DNA of 41,534 bases from an uncultured Prevotellaceae bacterium (GTDB lineage: Bacteria; Bacteroidota; Bacteroidia; Bacteroidales; Bacteroidaceae), in NCBI GenBank assembly GCA_946415365.1, contig CAMKSE010000028.1, forward strand, positions 1-41,534, read 5' to 3'. Below the pieces are notes generated by a model. It saw only the letters and a list, made by a program, of their open reading frames with translations, did no database searches and was not told the DNA's origin. Shown piece by piece: positions 1 to 9,451 of the stretch (position 1 is its first letter; each line of letters opens with the position of its first letter). A program made the position numbers and the translations under genes.

Positions 1-980
1 TGCTGAAGCCGGGCGACACCTTCATGGGTCTGAACCTCGATCACGGTGGTCACCTTTCCCATGGTTCGCATGTCAATACCTCTGGTATCATCTACAACCC
101 CATCGGCTACAACCTGAACAAGGAGACGGGCCGTGTGGACTACGACGAGATGGAGCAGCTAGCCCTGGAACACAAGCCCAAGCTGATTATCGGCGGCGGC
201 TCGGCCTATAGCCGTGAATGGGACTACAAGCGTATGCGTGAGATTGCCGACAAGGTGGGTGCCCTGCTGATGATTGATATGGCTCACCCCGCTGGACTGA
301 TTGCAGCCGGTCTGCTGGAGAATCCTGTGAAATATGCTCACATCGTGACTTCTACGACCCACAAGACCCTTCGTGGTCCGCGTGGTGGTATCATCCTGAT
401 GGGTAAGGACTTCGACAACCCCTGGGGTTACACCACTCCGAAAGGTGTCGTGAAGAAGATGTCTACACTGCTTAACTCTGCCGTCTTCCCTGGTCAGCAG
501 GGTGGTCCGCTGGAGCACGTCATCGCTGCCAAGGCCGTTGCATTCGGAGAGGCTCTCCAACCTGAGTTCAAGGAGTGGGCCAAGCAGGTTCAGAAGAACG
601 CCAAGGTGCTGGCTGAGGAACTTGTCAAGCGTGGATTCGGCATCGTCAGCGGTGGTACAGACAACCACTCTATGCTCGTAGACTTGCGCTCGAAGTATCC
701 CGACCTGACTGGTAAGGTGGCAGAGAACGCCCTGGTTGCAGCAGACATCACCGTCAACAAGAACATGGTGCCGTTCGACAGCCGCAGCGCCTTCCAGACC
801 AGTGGTATCCGTCTTGGTACTCCTGCCATCACTACCCGTGGTGCCAAGGAAGATCTGATGGTGCAGATTGCTGCCTGGATTGAGGAAGTGCTCAACGATC
901 CTGAAAACGAGCAGGTGATTGCTTCCGTCCGTCAGCGAGTCAACGAGAAGATGAAGGACTATCCGCTTTTCGCCTATTAA
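1..980 (+). CDS. glyA: Serine hydroxymethyltransferase, 5'-truncated by the window
   Basis: This is the C-terminal three quarters of a PLP-dependent serine hydroxymethyltransferase, which interconverts serine and glycine and loads the one-carbon unit on tetrahydrofolate in the cytoplasm. The frame is open from base 3 (it reads LKPGDTFMGL before the first Met at 24), so the true start lies outside the window. Family hallmarks seen are MGLNLDHGGHLSHG, the aspartate segment MIDMAHPAGLIAAG, the PLP-lysine loop TSTTHKTLRGPRGG, and the C-terminal SGIRLGTPAITTRG. It ends in ...KDYPLFAY and is followed by a strong terminator, so it is the last gene of its transcript. The identification is secure. Confidence 0.97.
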   Translation, partial: LKPGDTFMGLNLDHGGHLSHGSHVNTSGIIYNPIGYNLNKETGRVDYDEMEQLALEHKPKLIIGGGSAYSREWDYKRMREIADKVGALLMIDMAHPAGLIAAGLLENPVKYAHIVTSTTHKTLRGPRGGIILMGKDFDNPWGYTTPKGVVKKMSTLLNSAVFPGQQGGPLEHVIAAKAVAFGEALQPEFKEWAKQVQKNAKVLAEELVKRGFGIVSGGTDNHSMLVDLRSKYPDLTGKVAENALVAADITVNKNMVPFDSRSAFQTSGIRLGTPAITTRGAKEDLMVQIAAWIEEVLNDPENEQVIASVRQRVNEKMKDYPLFAY

Positions 981-984
981 ATGC

Positions 985-1015
985 AAAAGAGGCTGCAGTC
1001 GCAGCCTCTTTTTTT
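985..1015 (+). terminator. Rho-independent terminator after glyA
   Basis: The 8-bp stem GAGGCTGC / GCAGCCTC (989-996 and 1001-1008) has the 4-nt loop AGTC and is followed by seven T. Four A upstream extend the stem. It sits 5 nt past the glyA stop and between convergent genes, so it may also stop the minus-strand lipoprotein transcript. Confidence 0.9.
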
Positions 1016-1034
1016 ATACCATTACTTCTAATAT

Positions 1035-2501
1035 CTATTCTTTATATTCACAACGGTATTCATAGTTGCCACCATTGTAGGAGTAATACCATACCACAGT
1101 AAAGCCAAACTTACTTGCCTTACCTCCCAAATTATCAAACGTTACTTTCTTGCTCTCTCCTGGACCAAGGACGCCAGATCTGGAATTATACTCCATTGTA
1201 CTGTAATACTTCAAGTCGCAATAGATATCACACCTCGTCAACTGTATCGAGCGATTGCTCTCGTTATTGAGGGTACAACTCAAAGACGTGATGGTCTTCG
1301 CGCCATTAATAACATCATAATATGGCTGCCACTCAACACTGAAATGTTCGCTGAGGTCTTGTGGACTCTGAACCGTCACGACAACTGTATCGGTATGTTT
1401 CCCATTTGCAGATGATACAGTAATGATAGCCTCACCAGCTCCAACACCAGTAATAGTGCCATCACCATCCACAGCAACAACCCTCTCATTTGACGAAGAC
1501 CATTTGACAGCCTCATCCTCATAATTATACAGGCTCAGCGTATACGAATCACCCTGTATGATACTTACACTTGTATCCAATAGATAGATGTTCCTATACT
1601 GAGTAATTGTTATGGTCTCGCTATGCAAATACATATATGTCGTTCTGCTGGGCACTTTTTCTGTTAACGGCTCCACGATGACATGCTGCGTGACAGCTAA
1701 CAATTCAGTATAAAATTCCAATTCGCCAAGTTTTGCCCAGGAATCCTCTGGTGCGAAAATGTCAAACGAAGTCATATTGGTCTGAGCATTGACGGAAATA
1801 TTGCCTCCTCGCTCGTCAATCGTATAGTCATCATTTATCAAGTTGAAATACTCTTTAACGACATACTCCTGATCAATACGAATCTTAACGGGTTCACCTA
1901 TGATTTCACTGTCAATAGTAAGGAAAGCTGTTCTTGCTGCACCAGAGTCATTCTTATCAACACTTACCTCAATCGTTGACGTGGAAAGACCTCTTGTACG
2001 TTTAACTTGGAATTTAAGCCAGGTGGCACTACTGCTTACCTCGTAGTCGTTCACGTTATGTTCAAACGGAATCTCAAAGGATTTGCCATCAGTACCTACG
2101 GTATAAAATTTCTCTGATATACGAATCACATTGTTCTGCTTCTGTTTCACAGTAAATGTGCGGGAGATGCCTTCAGCGAGGACATCCGTCAATGTCACGA
2201 CAGCCGTACGCTCATCAAAACTATCGTTCTCATCAACCGTCACAGTCATCTGCGACTTGGAGGCATCGATAGACACTTGACACCAAGCAGCATCAGAAAT
2301 GGCACGATAGTTTGTCAGATCTTCATTGCGGAATGTGGTGGTGTGATCTAGGGCACCAGCCTCCTCATCACACTCAAAAGTCAGATCCTTAATAATCAGT
2401 TCCTTCAGACGGCTGCTATATTCATCTTTGCTGCATGAAACAAATCCTGCTGAAACCAATATGGCAAGCAGACATATTCCTAACCCTTTGACTATTTTCA
2501 T
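1035..2501 (-). CDS. Surface lipoprotein with BACON repeats and a Big_2 Ig-like domain
   Basis: This is a 488-residue exported lipoprotein. The N-terminus (MKIVKGLGICLLAILVSAGF) is a lipoprotein signal with the acylated Cys at residue 23 (VSC|SKD). About 40-120 and 130-212 are two BACON-type beta-sandwich repeats (DENDSFDERTAVVTL and DKNDSGAARTAFLTI are the matching strands), and 220-305 is a weaker third. Residues 306-380 are a Big_2-like fold (VKWSSSNERVVAVDGDG, then GVGAGEAIITV). About 390-488 is a C-terminal beta domain of unknown type. BACON proteins often bind carbohydrate or host glycoprotein at the Bacteroidetes cell surface; that role is inferred here, since there is no SusC/D pair or glycoside hydrolase beside it. 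It is monocistronic, with its own -7 element at 2533. Confidence 0.85.
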   Translation of the reverse strand: MKIVKGLGICLLAILVSAGFVSCSKDEYSSRLKELIIKDLTFECDEEAGALDHTTTFRNEDLTNYRAISDAAWCQVSIDASKSQMTVTVDENDSFDERTAVVTLTDVLAEGISRTFTVKQKQNNVIRISEKFYTVGTDGKSFEIPFEHNVNDYEVSSSATWLKFQVKRTRGLSTSTIEVSVDKNDSGAARTAFLTIDSEIIGEPVKIRIDQEYVVKEYFNLINDDYTIDERGGNISVNAQTNMTSFDIFAPEDSWAKLGELEFYTELLAVTQHVIVEPLTEKVPSRTTYMYLHSETITITQYRNIYLLDTSVSIIQGDSYTLSLYNYEDEAVKWSSSNERVVAVDGDGTITGVGAGEAIITVSSANGKHTDTVVVTVQSPQDLSEHFSVEWQPYYDVINGAKTITSLSCTLNNESNRSIQLTRCDIYCDLKYYSTMEYNSRSGVLGPGESKKVTFDNLGGKASKFGFTVVWYYSYNGGNYEYRCEYKE

Positions 2502-2532
2502 CTTACTAATACAAATATATAGAAATCGACTG

Positions 2533-2540
2533 CAAAGTTA
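2533..2540 (-). promoter_or_regulatory. Bacteroidetes -7 element for the BACON lipoprotein
   Basis: The minus strand reads TAACTTTG here, matching TAnnTTTG. This would start transcription about 25 nt before the ATG at 2501. I see no matching TTTG at the -33 distance, so the promoter is incomplete. Confidence 0.5.
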
Positions 2541-2603
2541 CAAACTTTTTGGTGAAATAACACGATTCCTTCAATTATTTTATATTTTTTCAGAAGACAC
2601 CAT

Positions 2604-4817
2604 TTATTTTAATGTAGCGTTAAAATGGTTTAAAGCCTGACGGAACAAGTGATGACGTGTGTTTCCACCATATATGCTGTGATTGCGGTTCGTATATACC
2701 AATTGCCTGAAATCCTTGTCTGCCTGTACCAGGGCCTCAACATACTCTGCTGTATTACGATAGTGTACATTATCGTCGGCAAGTCCGTGACAGAGCAACA
2801 GCTCACCATGCAGTTGAGGAGCCCTGCTGATTGGATTTACCTCGTCATAACCCTGCCTGTTCTCCTGTGGGGTACGCATATAACGCTCTGTGTAGATAGA
2901 GTCATAATAGCGCCAACAGGTAGGAGGAGCTATGGCCACACCGGCACGGAACACAGGACGCCCCTCTGACATTGACATCAGTGTATTCCAACCACCATAT
3001 GACCATCCCCAGATGCCGATACGATCCTTGTCGACATAGGCCTGCTTCCCTAGCCACAGAGCCGTCTCCACTTGATCACGAGCTTCCAGTTCACCCAGTC
3101 GCAGATAGGTACACTTCTCAAACTCTGCACCACGGCCACCAGTACCACGATTATCCACACAGACACAGATATAACCCTGCTGAGCAAGATATTGTTCCAA
3201 AATTGCACCATTGCCACTCATGCCTATTCCCCAACGGTTAGACACCTGTTGATTACCCGGACCTCCATACTGATACATAATGACAGGATATTTCTTGGCA
3301 GGATTAAAGTCCGAAGGCTTCACAATCCAGCCATTCAACAGCACACCTTCCGACGTGGTAAAGGAAAAGAGTTCCTTCGTTCCAAGGTCATAGGACGCGA
3401 GTTTCTCCATCAGTTCCCTATTGTCAATCAATGTCTGCAACACCTTGCCAGTGTTCTGGCACAAAGTGTATTGCAAGGGATGATTAAGGTCACTCCAAAT
3501 ATTGATGAAGTACTTATAGTTTGTACTGAATATGGCATCATTCACACCAGCTTTCTGCGACAAGATTTCCATCTTTCCATTGGCGTGAGCCACCATCACC
3601 TGCTGGTCGGTAGGACCGTTGGGATTGGCAGCAAAGTAGGTATCGCCTGTCTGTTCATCATAGCCATAGACGTGCTCAACCACAAACTTGTCTTTCACTA
3701 TCTGACGCACCAGCTGGCCATTCAGGGTGTACAGATACAGGTGATTATATCCGTCACGCTCACTAGGCAGGAGGATATGTTTATCTGTCAGCTGTACTTC
3801 CTCGAAAGTCTCTTCCTTGATATACTTATCCACCTTGTCCTCTATTGCCAGTTGACAAACTGTAGAAAGAGGGTTTGCCATATAGATGCGAAGAAGGTCC
3901 TGATGACGATTCAGGGTGAAGATGGCAATCTTCGTCGGATCACTTGTGGCTTTGATACGTGGAATATAGCCGTCGGCATCCAAAGGTAAGTCGATGCGAC
4001 GGGTTTGATGCGACTTGATGTCAAAACTATGTACGCTGACTTTCGAGTTTACCTGTCCTGGAACAGGATATTTATAGGTATATTCACCTGGATATTCCGC
4101 ATACTGCTGATGCTCAGGATACAAGCCCTTATACATAGTCAGTGAGTATTGCCTCACCTCACTCTCATCATAGCGTATCCATATGATTTGCTTCGAATCT
4201 GCCGAGAACACCATCGATGAGTTGGTGGAGAACTCCTCCTCATAAACCCAGTCGGGAATGCCGTTTAGAACCTCATTAAACTTCCCGTCAGTGGTCACCT
4301 GACTCTCTGCATTGTCATAGAGCAGTTTCACCAAATGGATATTATTATCCCTGACAAAGGCTATCAGGTTACCATCGGGTGAAAAAACAGGTGTCTGCTG
4401 AGGGCCTCCGTCACTCAGAGGTTCCAGTTTGTTGTTCCGGATATCATAGATATAGTAGGTGGCAGTGAACGATCGGCGATAGACAGGCCTTGTTCCTGTC
4501 TGTATCAATATCCGGCGTCCGTCAGGACTCATTATGTAGTTGTCCACTCTGGTCACCTGACCTCCCCTGGCTGTGGCGGCATCGAAAATGACACTCTCTT
4601 GCTTTCCCGTACGGAACGAATAAGTCACTATCTGTTTTCCGTCAGCACTGATCTGGGTATACGTCTCACCATCGGCCATCGGACGAACGGCTGTCATTGT
4701 CTTCTGGGAAAACTTACCTTGGGTAATGGCTTTCAAGTCCAGTTGCTCACCAGTTGCCATTGATGAACTGGCAAGGCATATTGCAACTGAAAGAATAAAA
4801 TCTCTTAGTCTGATCAT
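2604..4817 (-). CDS. Dipeptidyl peptidase IV-type S9 serine peptidase, secreted
   Basis: This is a 737-residue S9B peptidase that would remove X-Pro or X-Ala dipeptides from peptide N-termini in the periplasm or at the surface. A signal peptide covers about residues 1-23. An eight-bladed propeller (DPPIV_N) runs to about 480 and carries DWVYEEEF, whose E194/E195 match the glutamates that hold the substrate N-terminus in DPP-IV. The alpha/beta hydrolase domain has the nucleophile elbow GWSYGG (Ser606), Asp681 in HGLADDNVH and His713 in NRNHSI, so the triad is complete. Length fits the family (about 720-760). It lies 17 nt downstream of the lipoprotein gene at 4835 and probably shares its promoter at 5681. 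Proteolytic Bacteroidales commonly use this enzyme for dipeptide uptake. Confidence 0.95.
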   Translation of the reverse strand: MIRLRDFILSVAICLASSSMATGEQLDLKAITQGKFSQKTMTAVRPMADGETYTQISADGKQIVTYSFRTGKQESVIFDAATARGGQVTRVDNYIMSPDGRRILIQTGTRPVYRRSFTATYYIYDIRNNKLEPLSDGGPQQTPVFSPDGNLIAFVRDNNIHLVKLLYDNAESQVTTDGKFNEVLNGIPDWVYEEEFSTNSSMVFSADSKQIIWIRYDESEVRQYSLTMYKGLYPEHQQYAEYPGEYTYKYPVPGQVNSKVSVHSFDIKSHQTRRIDLPLDADGYIPRIKATSDPTKIAIFTLNRHQDLLRIYMANPLSTVCQLAIEDKVDKYIKEETFEEVQLTDKHILLPSERDGYNHLYLYTLNGQLVRQIVKDKFVVEHVYGYDEQTGDTYFAANPNGPTDQQVMVAHANGKMEILSQKAGVNDAIFSTNYKYFINIWSDLNHPLQYTLCQNTGKVLQTLIDNRELMEKLASYDLGTKELFSFTTSEGVLLNGWIVKPSDFNPAKKYPVIMYQYGGPGNQQVSNRWGIGMSGNGAILEQYLAQQGYICVCVDNRGTGGRGAEFEKCTYLRLGELEARDQVETALWLGKQAYVDKDRIGIWGWSYGGWNTLMSMSEGRPVFRAGVAIAPPTCWRYYDSIYTERYMRTPQENRQGYDEVNPISRAPQLHGELLLCHGLADDNVHYRNTAEYVEALVQADKDFRQLVYTNRNHSIYGGNTRHHLFRQALNHFNATLK

Positions 4818-4834
4818 ATTTGTGTTTCTGATGT

Positions 4835-5638
4835 TTAGTAGAATTCTGAGTACTCGTTGTTCCGCAACAACTGGTCAACGGTAATATTCTTATTGCGTTT
4901 CATATAGCGGTCAGCCATACGGGTATACTTTGTGGTAAAAACATCCTCTCCCATGGCCTCGTCAACTACCCACTGTATCTTACCTATGTGTACGTCTCGC
5001 TCCTCTTGAGTCAGTTCTCTTTCAAGTGGCATCGGATAAAGGCTCAGAAGATAGAATCCTATACAGTCTGGCACGATATACCGGCGATTCATCATCCTTA
5101 GCTGCTCCTCGGAATAACCATACTCTGGTTTCTTGTAGAGGGAATAGTCAGTACCTAAATATTTGTCGAGACAGATACCTATAGTATTATTACCAACAAT
5201 TACACTCTGGTCCAACGAGCCAATCTGAGCGTATATCTCTGGCATCTCCATATTGGGAATATGTTTCCGAAGGTAACGGAAAGCTCGTGTCAGCTGCTCA
5301 TTGATATCATCCATACTGGCATACTGCTGTTGCGTCTCAGCGATGAGAGCCTGCAGAATAGTGTCCTGATAGAAGTGGAGGAATGTCTTGTTTATCTCGG
5401 GTTCATTGACCTTCCCAATGCGCAGGACGTCCTCAATCAAAGTCCTCGTCTGCATTGGGAACACTGTGTTCATCTGTTGGAGAGCAGAGAAGTCGCCCGT
5501 AGTAAGATAAAGGCTCTGGATACGGTCATAGCGGTCAACAGCAACCGTCTCGTCCCCTTCATCGGACATCTTCAGTTGCCATTCACAGCCCATACAACTG
5601 AGCATTATTACAAACAACAGATAATATATCTTACGCAC
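4835..5638 (-). CDS. Uncharacterised lipoprotein, 267 residues
   Basis: I do not recognise this family. The start is a GTG at 5636-5638; it is the first possible start after an in-frame stop and keeps the basic MRK needed for export. The signal ends in LSCMGC, giving a lipidated Cys at residue 18. The rest is mostly helical and soluble, rich in Tyr, Met and acidic residues (for example QQQYASMDDINEQLTRAF), with no repeat, metal motif or membrane helix. It is the first gene of a two-gene unit with the DPP-IV-like peptidase, so a link to peptide uptake or to the peptidase is possible but only inferred. Confidence 0.8.
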   Translation of the reverse strand: MRKIYYLLFVIMLSCMGCEWQLKMSDEGDETVAVDRYDRIQSLYLTTGDFSALQQMNTVFPMQTRTLIEDVLRIGKVNEPEINKTFLHFYQDTILQALIAETQQQYASMDDINEQLTRAFRYLRKHIPNMEMPEIYAQIGSLDQSVIVGNNTIGICLDKYLGTDYSLYKKPEYGYSEEQLRMMNRRYIVPDCIGFYLLSLYPMPLERELTQEERDVHIGKIQWVVDEAMGEDVFTTKYTRMADRYMKRNKNITVDQLLRNNEYSEFY

Positions 5639-5680
5639 AGCGAATTATTACAATCTTTATCTATTTGTTAAAAGACCGTG

Positions 5681-5712
5681 CAAATTTACTAAAAAATATT
5701 TGTTTAACCAAA
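5681..5712 (-). promoter_or_regulatory. Promoter of the lipoprotein-DPP-IV unit
   Basis: The minus strand has TTTG (5709-5712), 20 bp, then TAAATTTG (5681-5688), a full match to the Bacteroidetes sigma-ABfr consensus. Transcription would start near 5674, leaving a leader of about 36 nt before the GTG at 5638. Confidence 0.75.
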
Positions 5713-5802
5713 TTTTAACCTAATTATTTTAAAAAAAAGGAGCAGAAATGCACACTTTTGTTTATTTGTGTAAAAATCGAATGCTTTTTCACTGTTTTTG
5801 AT

Positions 5803-5810
5803 TACTTTTG
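5803..5810 (+). promoter_or_regulatory. -7 element for the DUF4861 gene
   Basis: TACTTTTG matches TAnnTTTG and lies 21 nt before the ATG at 5832, implying a leader of about 15 nt. No TTTG stands at the right -33 distance. It is divergent from the promoter at 5681-5712, with an AT-rich stretch between. Confidence 0.5.
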
Positions 5811-5831
5811 TAAGCGACTAAAACTAATTGT

Positions 5832-7028
5832 ATGATAAGACGTTTCATTCCCATTGCCCTGATGGTTCTATCCTCAGCAGCATTCGCACAACAGACCATT
5901 ACTGTCTGTGTCAGCAACCCTTCAATGACAGCCCGCACTGATGAGCCTGTCGTCATCAGTCTCGCTCCTTTTGGTGATATCTGTTCTGCCCTCATCACAG
6001 CCGAAGGACAGGAGATACCCTGTCAACTCGACGACCTTGATCAGAACGACACCTACGATGAACTATGTTTCCTGACTGATCTTAAAGGAAAAGAGACAAA
6101 GAAATATGAAGTCAAACTCTTCAATGATGGAGAGCCACGTCCCTACCCTGCCCGTGTCTTTGCCGAGATGCTCATCCGCAACGACAAGGTGAAGGAAAAG
6201 AACAAGCATAACAATTTCATCGAGTCGATTACAGCCCGCGGTGACTGTGCCAATTCCTACAATATTCAGCATCATCATGGTGTAGACTTTGAGAGTGAAT
6301 TAAACGGCATACGAATCTATTTCGACAAACGCCAAACCCTCGACCTCTATGGAAAGTTCCAAAAACGTCTGGAGCTCGAGGCCACACAGTTCTATACGCA
6401 ACCAGACCAGAAGACAGAAGGGTATGGCGACGACGTGCTCTGGGTGGGCAACACTTTCGGACTGGGCGCTTTCCGTGGCTGGGATGGCAAAGAACCCACA
6501 ATGATTGATCCTGTCCGCTCTCGAACCCAGCGCATCATCTCCTACGGTCCCCTCCGTACCATTGTAGAACTCTTCGATCGAGGTTGGCAAGGGGTAAATA
6601 TGACCGTCCGATATACACAATACGGAGGTCATCGCGATACAGATGTCGACGTGTTCTTTAACAAGGATGTCTCAGACCGTCTGTTCTCAACGGGCATCAT
6701 CAATGTGAAAGGTTCAGAGGAGTTCAGCGACAAACAGGGCCTACGTGCCTGCTGGGGCACCGACTGGCCCTCAAGTGACACTATCAATTGGAAGCGTGAG
6801 ACTGTCGGCCTCGGCATCTGCATACCTATGAAATACGTCAGGAGCGAGGAGGTAGCAAACAAAGACAACTACGCGTTCGTTGTAGGCACAGACAACAATC
6901 ACCTATCATACAAGGTCATCTATTGTTCTGACAACGAGACGTTTGGATATCATTCCTCAAAGGAATGGTTTGAGTTCTTACAAGAATGGAAAAAAGATGT
7001 CTTAAAGCCTATTGAGGTAAAGTACTGA
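5832..7028 (+). CDS. Secreted DUF4861-type protein, probable polysaccharide-use accessory
   Basis: This is a 398-residue exported protein. Residues 1-19 (MIRRFIPIALMVLSSAAFA) are a Sec signal cleaved after AFA|QQ. The rest is one beta-rich domain resembling DUF4861: an N-terminal strand segment on nominal protein decorations, then ESITARGDCANSYNIQHHHG, GDDVLWVGNTFGLGAFRGWD, and a C-terminal NHLSYKVIYCSDNETFG. Relatives are encoded in Bacteroidetes loci for pectin and other uronide polysaccharides, and their fold is like carbohydrate-processing galactose-mutarotase-type sandwiches. No other polysaccharide-use gene is beside it here, so the substrate is unknown. The last 20 bp overlap the end of the convergent glycosyltransferase gene. 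Confidence 0.75.
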   Translation: MIRRFIPIALMVLSSAAFAQQTITVCVSNPSMTARTDEPVVISLAPFGDICSALITAEGQEIPCQLDDLDQNDTYDELCFLTDLKGKETKKYEVKLFNDGEPRPYPARVFAEMLIRNDKVKEKNKHNNFIESITARGDCANSYNIQHHHGVDFESELNGIRIYFDKRQTLDLYGKFQKRLELEATQFYTQPDQKTEGYGDDVLWVGNTFGLGAFRGWDGKEPTMIDPVRSRTQRIISYGPLRTIVELFDRGWQGVNMTVRYTQYGGHRDTDVDVFFNKDVSDRLFSTGIINVKGSEEFSDKQGLRACWGTDWPSSDTINWKRETVGLGICIPMKYVRSEEVANKDNYAFVVGTDNNHLSYKVIYCSDNETFGYHSSKEWFEFLQEWKKDVLKPIEVKY

Positions 7029-8031
7029 ACGTTTTCCGTCCCTTCACATAATACTGCCAGAGCAAAGAAAAGTCCTTTCGCTCTGGTATTGTTTTGATTA
7101 CACGACTGGCCTGGATGCACCTACGGTCTGCCTCAAAATCTTTTCGCCAACGCTTGAAGGCTCGTCTTGCCCTGTATATGGCCTTAAAATCACCCATATT
7201 CCGTTTTAATATCAGCATCTCCCAAGCAGCAAGGTAGTCAAGGAACCAACGCCAACGCATAACGGATTTCAATTCCTCGTCAGGCAGGCACTTGTAAAGC
7301 ATTGTCAAGTTATTGCGGAAGTTAAGGAACGTCTTCATCGGATTTCCCTTTGGCAGGGTTCCTCCACCTACGTGATAGACCTGAGATTCTGGCAGACATA
7401 CAATCCGACGCCCCTTTATACGCAGTCTCCAACAAAGATCTATCTCCTCATTATGGGCAAAGAAGCGTCCGTCGAGTCCGTTCACATCCCAATAGTCCTT
7501 ACTCCGTATCATCAGAGCAGCACCTGTAGCCCATAGACAATCTGTCTGATAGTCATACTGGCCGTTGTCTTCCTCTACAGTCTCGAAAATACGGCCACGA
7601 CAGAACGGATAGCCGTATTTGTCAATGAACCCTCCACTCGCACCTGCATACTCGAAACTGTCTCTATCAAAGATAGATAGCAACTTTGGCTGACAGGCCG
7701 CCACATCAGAATGACTATCCATCATTTCTATCAGAGGTGTCAGCCAGTGATGCGTCACCTCAATATCGGAGTTCAGCAGCAGATAGTATTCCGCATCAAT
7801 CTGCTTCAAGGCCTTATTATAGCCCTCGGCAAACCCCCAGTTCTTCTCCAAGAGAATCAGCTTCACCTCAGGGAAGTGTTGCCTAAGCAATTCAACCGAT
7901 CCGTCTGTAGAGGCATTATCAGCCACATAGACCGTTGCCTCGTCCCTCGAATACTGCAGCACTGAGGGCAGGTATTGACTAAGCATTGCCTGTCCATTCC
8001 AGTTCAGAATTACTATTGCAACCTTCTCCAT
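7009..8031 (-). CDS. Glycosyltransferase family 2
   Basis: This is a 340-residue GT-A enzyme of the rhamnosyltransferase-like GT2 group, which adds a sugar from a nucleotide donor to a growing surface glycan at the inner membrane face. Motifs seen are the N-terminal VAIVILNWNG, the DNASTDGS nucleotide-binding turn, YLLLNSDIEV (the DXD-type metal site is NSD), the acceptor segment GLDGRFFAHNEEIDLCWRL, and a basic amphipathic C-terminus (RARRAFKRWRKDF) that could sit on the membrane. I chose ATG at 8031; a GTG two codons upstream (8037) is possible. It stands alone, not in a capsule cluster, followed upstream by mtaB on the same strand (gap 33 nt). The acceptor is unknown. Confidence 0.9.
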   Translation of the reverse strand: MEKVAIVILNWNGQAMLSQYLPSVLQYSRDEATVYVADNASTDGSVELLRQHFPEVKLILLEKNWGFAEGYNKALKQIDAEYYLLLNSDIEVTHHWLTPLIEMMDSHSDVAACQPKLLSIFDRDSFEYAGASGGFIDKYGYPFCRGRIFETVEEDNGQYDYQTDCLWATGAALMIRSKDYWDVNGLDGRFFAHNEEIDLCWRLRIKGRRIVCLPESQVYHVGGGTLPKGNPMKTFLNFRNNLTMLYKCLPDEELKSVMRWRWFLDYLAAWEMLILKRNMGDFKAIYRARRAFKRWRKDFEADRRCIQASRVIKTIPERKDFSLLWQYYVKGRKTFSTLPQ

Positions 8032-8064
8032 TCTCACGCGTACCTTAATAATATATATTACAAA

Positions 8065-9402
8065 CTATAAACTACATACTCTCAAAGCCTGCTTATCTGG
8101 CGTCAAATCCCCAAGTCTGACCTTCACTAACTTATTGTCGAGAGAGGGATCTGCTTCATGAGCAGGCAGTTCCACACGAATATAGTTTCTGGTAAACCCA
8201 TGCATGGCCTTACCCCTCGGAGCCTTCTCGAAAAGCACTTCTGCCTCCTGACCGATATACTGCTGATAGAAAGCCTGTGTCTTCTCGTCAGAAAGTTGCA
8301 ACAGTCTCTTCGAACGCTGTTTTTTATCCTTGTCACTTACAATATATGGAATACTCAGAGCCGATGTTCCTGGTCGCTCAGAATAAGGGAAAACATGCAA
8401 TTGCGTCACATCCAACCCATTGAGGAAATCATACGTCTCCTCAAAACACTCAGGTGTTTCTCCACGACACCCCACCATCACATCCACTCCGATAAATGCG
8501 TCAGGCATCAGTTCCTTGATACGATGTATCTTGTCAGCAAACAACTGCGCATCGTAATGACGGTGCATCAGTTTCAGTACCGTATCACTTCCGCTCTGCA
8601 GTGGAATATGGAAATGTGGCATAAACGCACGACTTTCTGCACAGAATACAATTAGTTCATCTGAAAGCAAATCTGGCTCCAATGAACTAATCCTATATCG
8701 GCTGATTCCCTCCACAGTATCGAGCGCTTTCACCAAATCAACGAAACTCTCACCCGTGGTCTTTCCGAAGTCGCCAATATTCACACCTGTCAACACGATT
8801 TCCTTACCTCCCTCACTTGCTGCATCCTCAGCTTGAGCCACTAACGAGGCGATGGTCGGATTTCTGCTGAATCCCCTAGCATACGGAATGGTACAATATG
8901 TGCAGAAATAGTCGCAGCCGTCCTGTACTTTCAAGAAATACCTTGTCCTGTTGCCTCGAGAACAACTCGGTGCAAAGCTCCTGATGTCCTTCGTCTTCTG
9001 TCGCAGGATCATGGGGACAGGTTCATGACTCTGCCCCATCCAAGCCTCGGAAAGAAACTGCACCAACTTGGCCTTCTCGTCAGAACCTAATACCAGATCG
9101 ACTCCTTCTATCCGTGCCACCTCATCAGCCTCTAACTGAGCATAGCATCCCGTTACCACAACAAAGGCTCCTGGATGATTCCTTACCATACGGTGTATAG
9201 CCTGACGGCACTTATGGTCAGCGACCTCTGTCACAGAACAGGTGTTGATCAGGCAGATGTCCGCCCGCTCTCCCCTCTGGGCCGTACGCACGCCCAACTC
9301 TTGAAGCATCTTCCCGAAGGTCGATGTCTCAGAAAAGTTCAACTTACAACCAAGTGTGTAGTAAGCTGCCGTTTTGCCTTGAAATGCGGATGTATCTATC
9401 AT
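8065..9402 (-). CDS. mtaB: tRNA t6A37 methylthiotransferase MtaB
   Basis: This radical SAM enzyme makes ms2t6A at position 37 of ANN-decoding tRNAs. In the 445-residue form starting at ATG 9402, the N-terminal UPF0004 domain opens with AAYYTLGCKLNFSET (Cys19 is the first ligand of the auxiliary cluster) and includes INTCSV. The radical SAM domain has DGCDYFCTYCTIPYARG (CxxxCxxC), followed by GVNIGDFG and FHIPLQSGSD. A C-terminal TRAM domain ends the protein (KAMHGFTRNYIRVEL). The frame stays open upstream to 9489, but a complete promoter lies inside that stretch (9418-9451), so 9402 is the better start. The form GCKLNF and the length separate it from MiaB and RimO. Confidence 0.95.
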   Translation of the reverse strand: MIDTSAFQGKTAAYYTLGCKLNFSETSTFGKMLQELGVRTAQRGERADICLINTCSVTEVADHKCRQAIHRMVRNHPGAFVVVTGCYAQLEADEVARIEGVDLVLGSDEKAKLVQFLSEAWMGQSHEPVPMILRQKTKDIRSFAPSCSRGNRTRYFLKVQDGCDYFCTYCTIPYARGFSRNPTIASLVAQAEDAASEGGKEIVLTGVNIGDFGKTTGESFVDLVKALDTVEGISRYRISSLEPDLLSDELIVFCAESRAFMPHFHIPLQSGSDTVLKLMHRHYDAQLFADKIHRIKELMPDAFIGVDVMVGCRGETPECFEETYDFLNGLDVTQLHVFPYSERPGTSALSIPYIVSDKDKKQRSKRLLQLSDEKTQAFYQQYIGQEAEVLFEKAPRGKAMHGFTRNYIRVELPAHEADPSLDNKLVKVRLGDLTPDKQALRVCSL

Positions 9403-9417
9403 ATCTGTTATCGGGCA

Positions 9418-9451
9418 CAAAGGTACATCTTTTTTCTCTATTTTCACCAAA
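9418..9451 (-). promoter_or_regulatory. Promoter of mtaB; decides its start codon
   Basis: On the minus strand TTTG (9448-9451), 22 bp, then TACCTTTG (9418-9425). Transcription would begin about 9411, only some 9 nt before the ATG at 9402. This excludes the longer 474-residue reading, whose start at 9489 lies upstream of the promoter. Confidence 0.7.

Noticed and set aside
159..986. 275-codon minus-strand frame over glyA
   Set aside because: It lies wholly opposite glyA, has low-complexity His/Leu-rich sequence and no family features; a shadow of a strongly biased gene.
3072..3989. 305-codon plus-strand frame opposite the DPP-IV-like gene
   Set aside because: The minus-strand protein has a full catalytic triad and family motifs; this frame has none.
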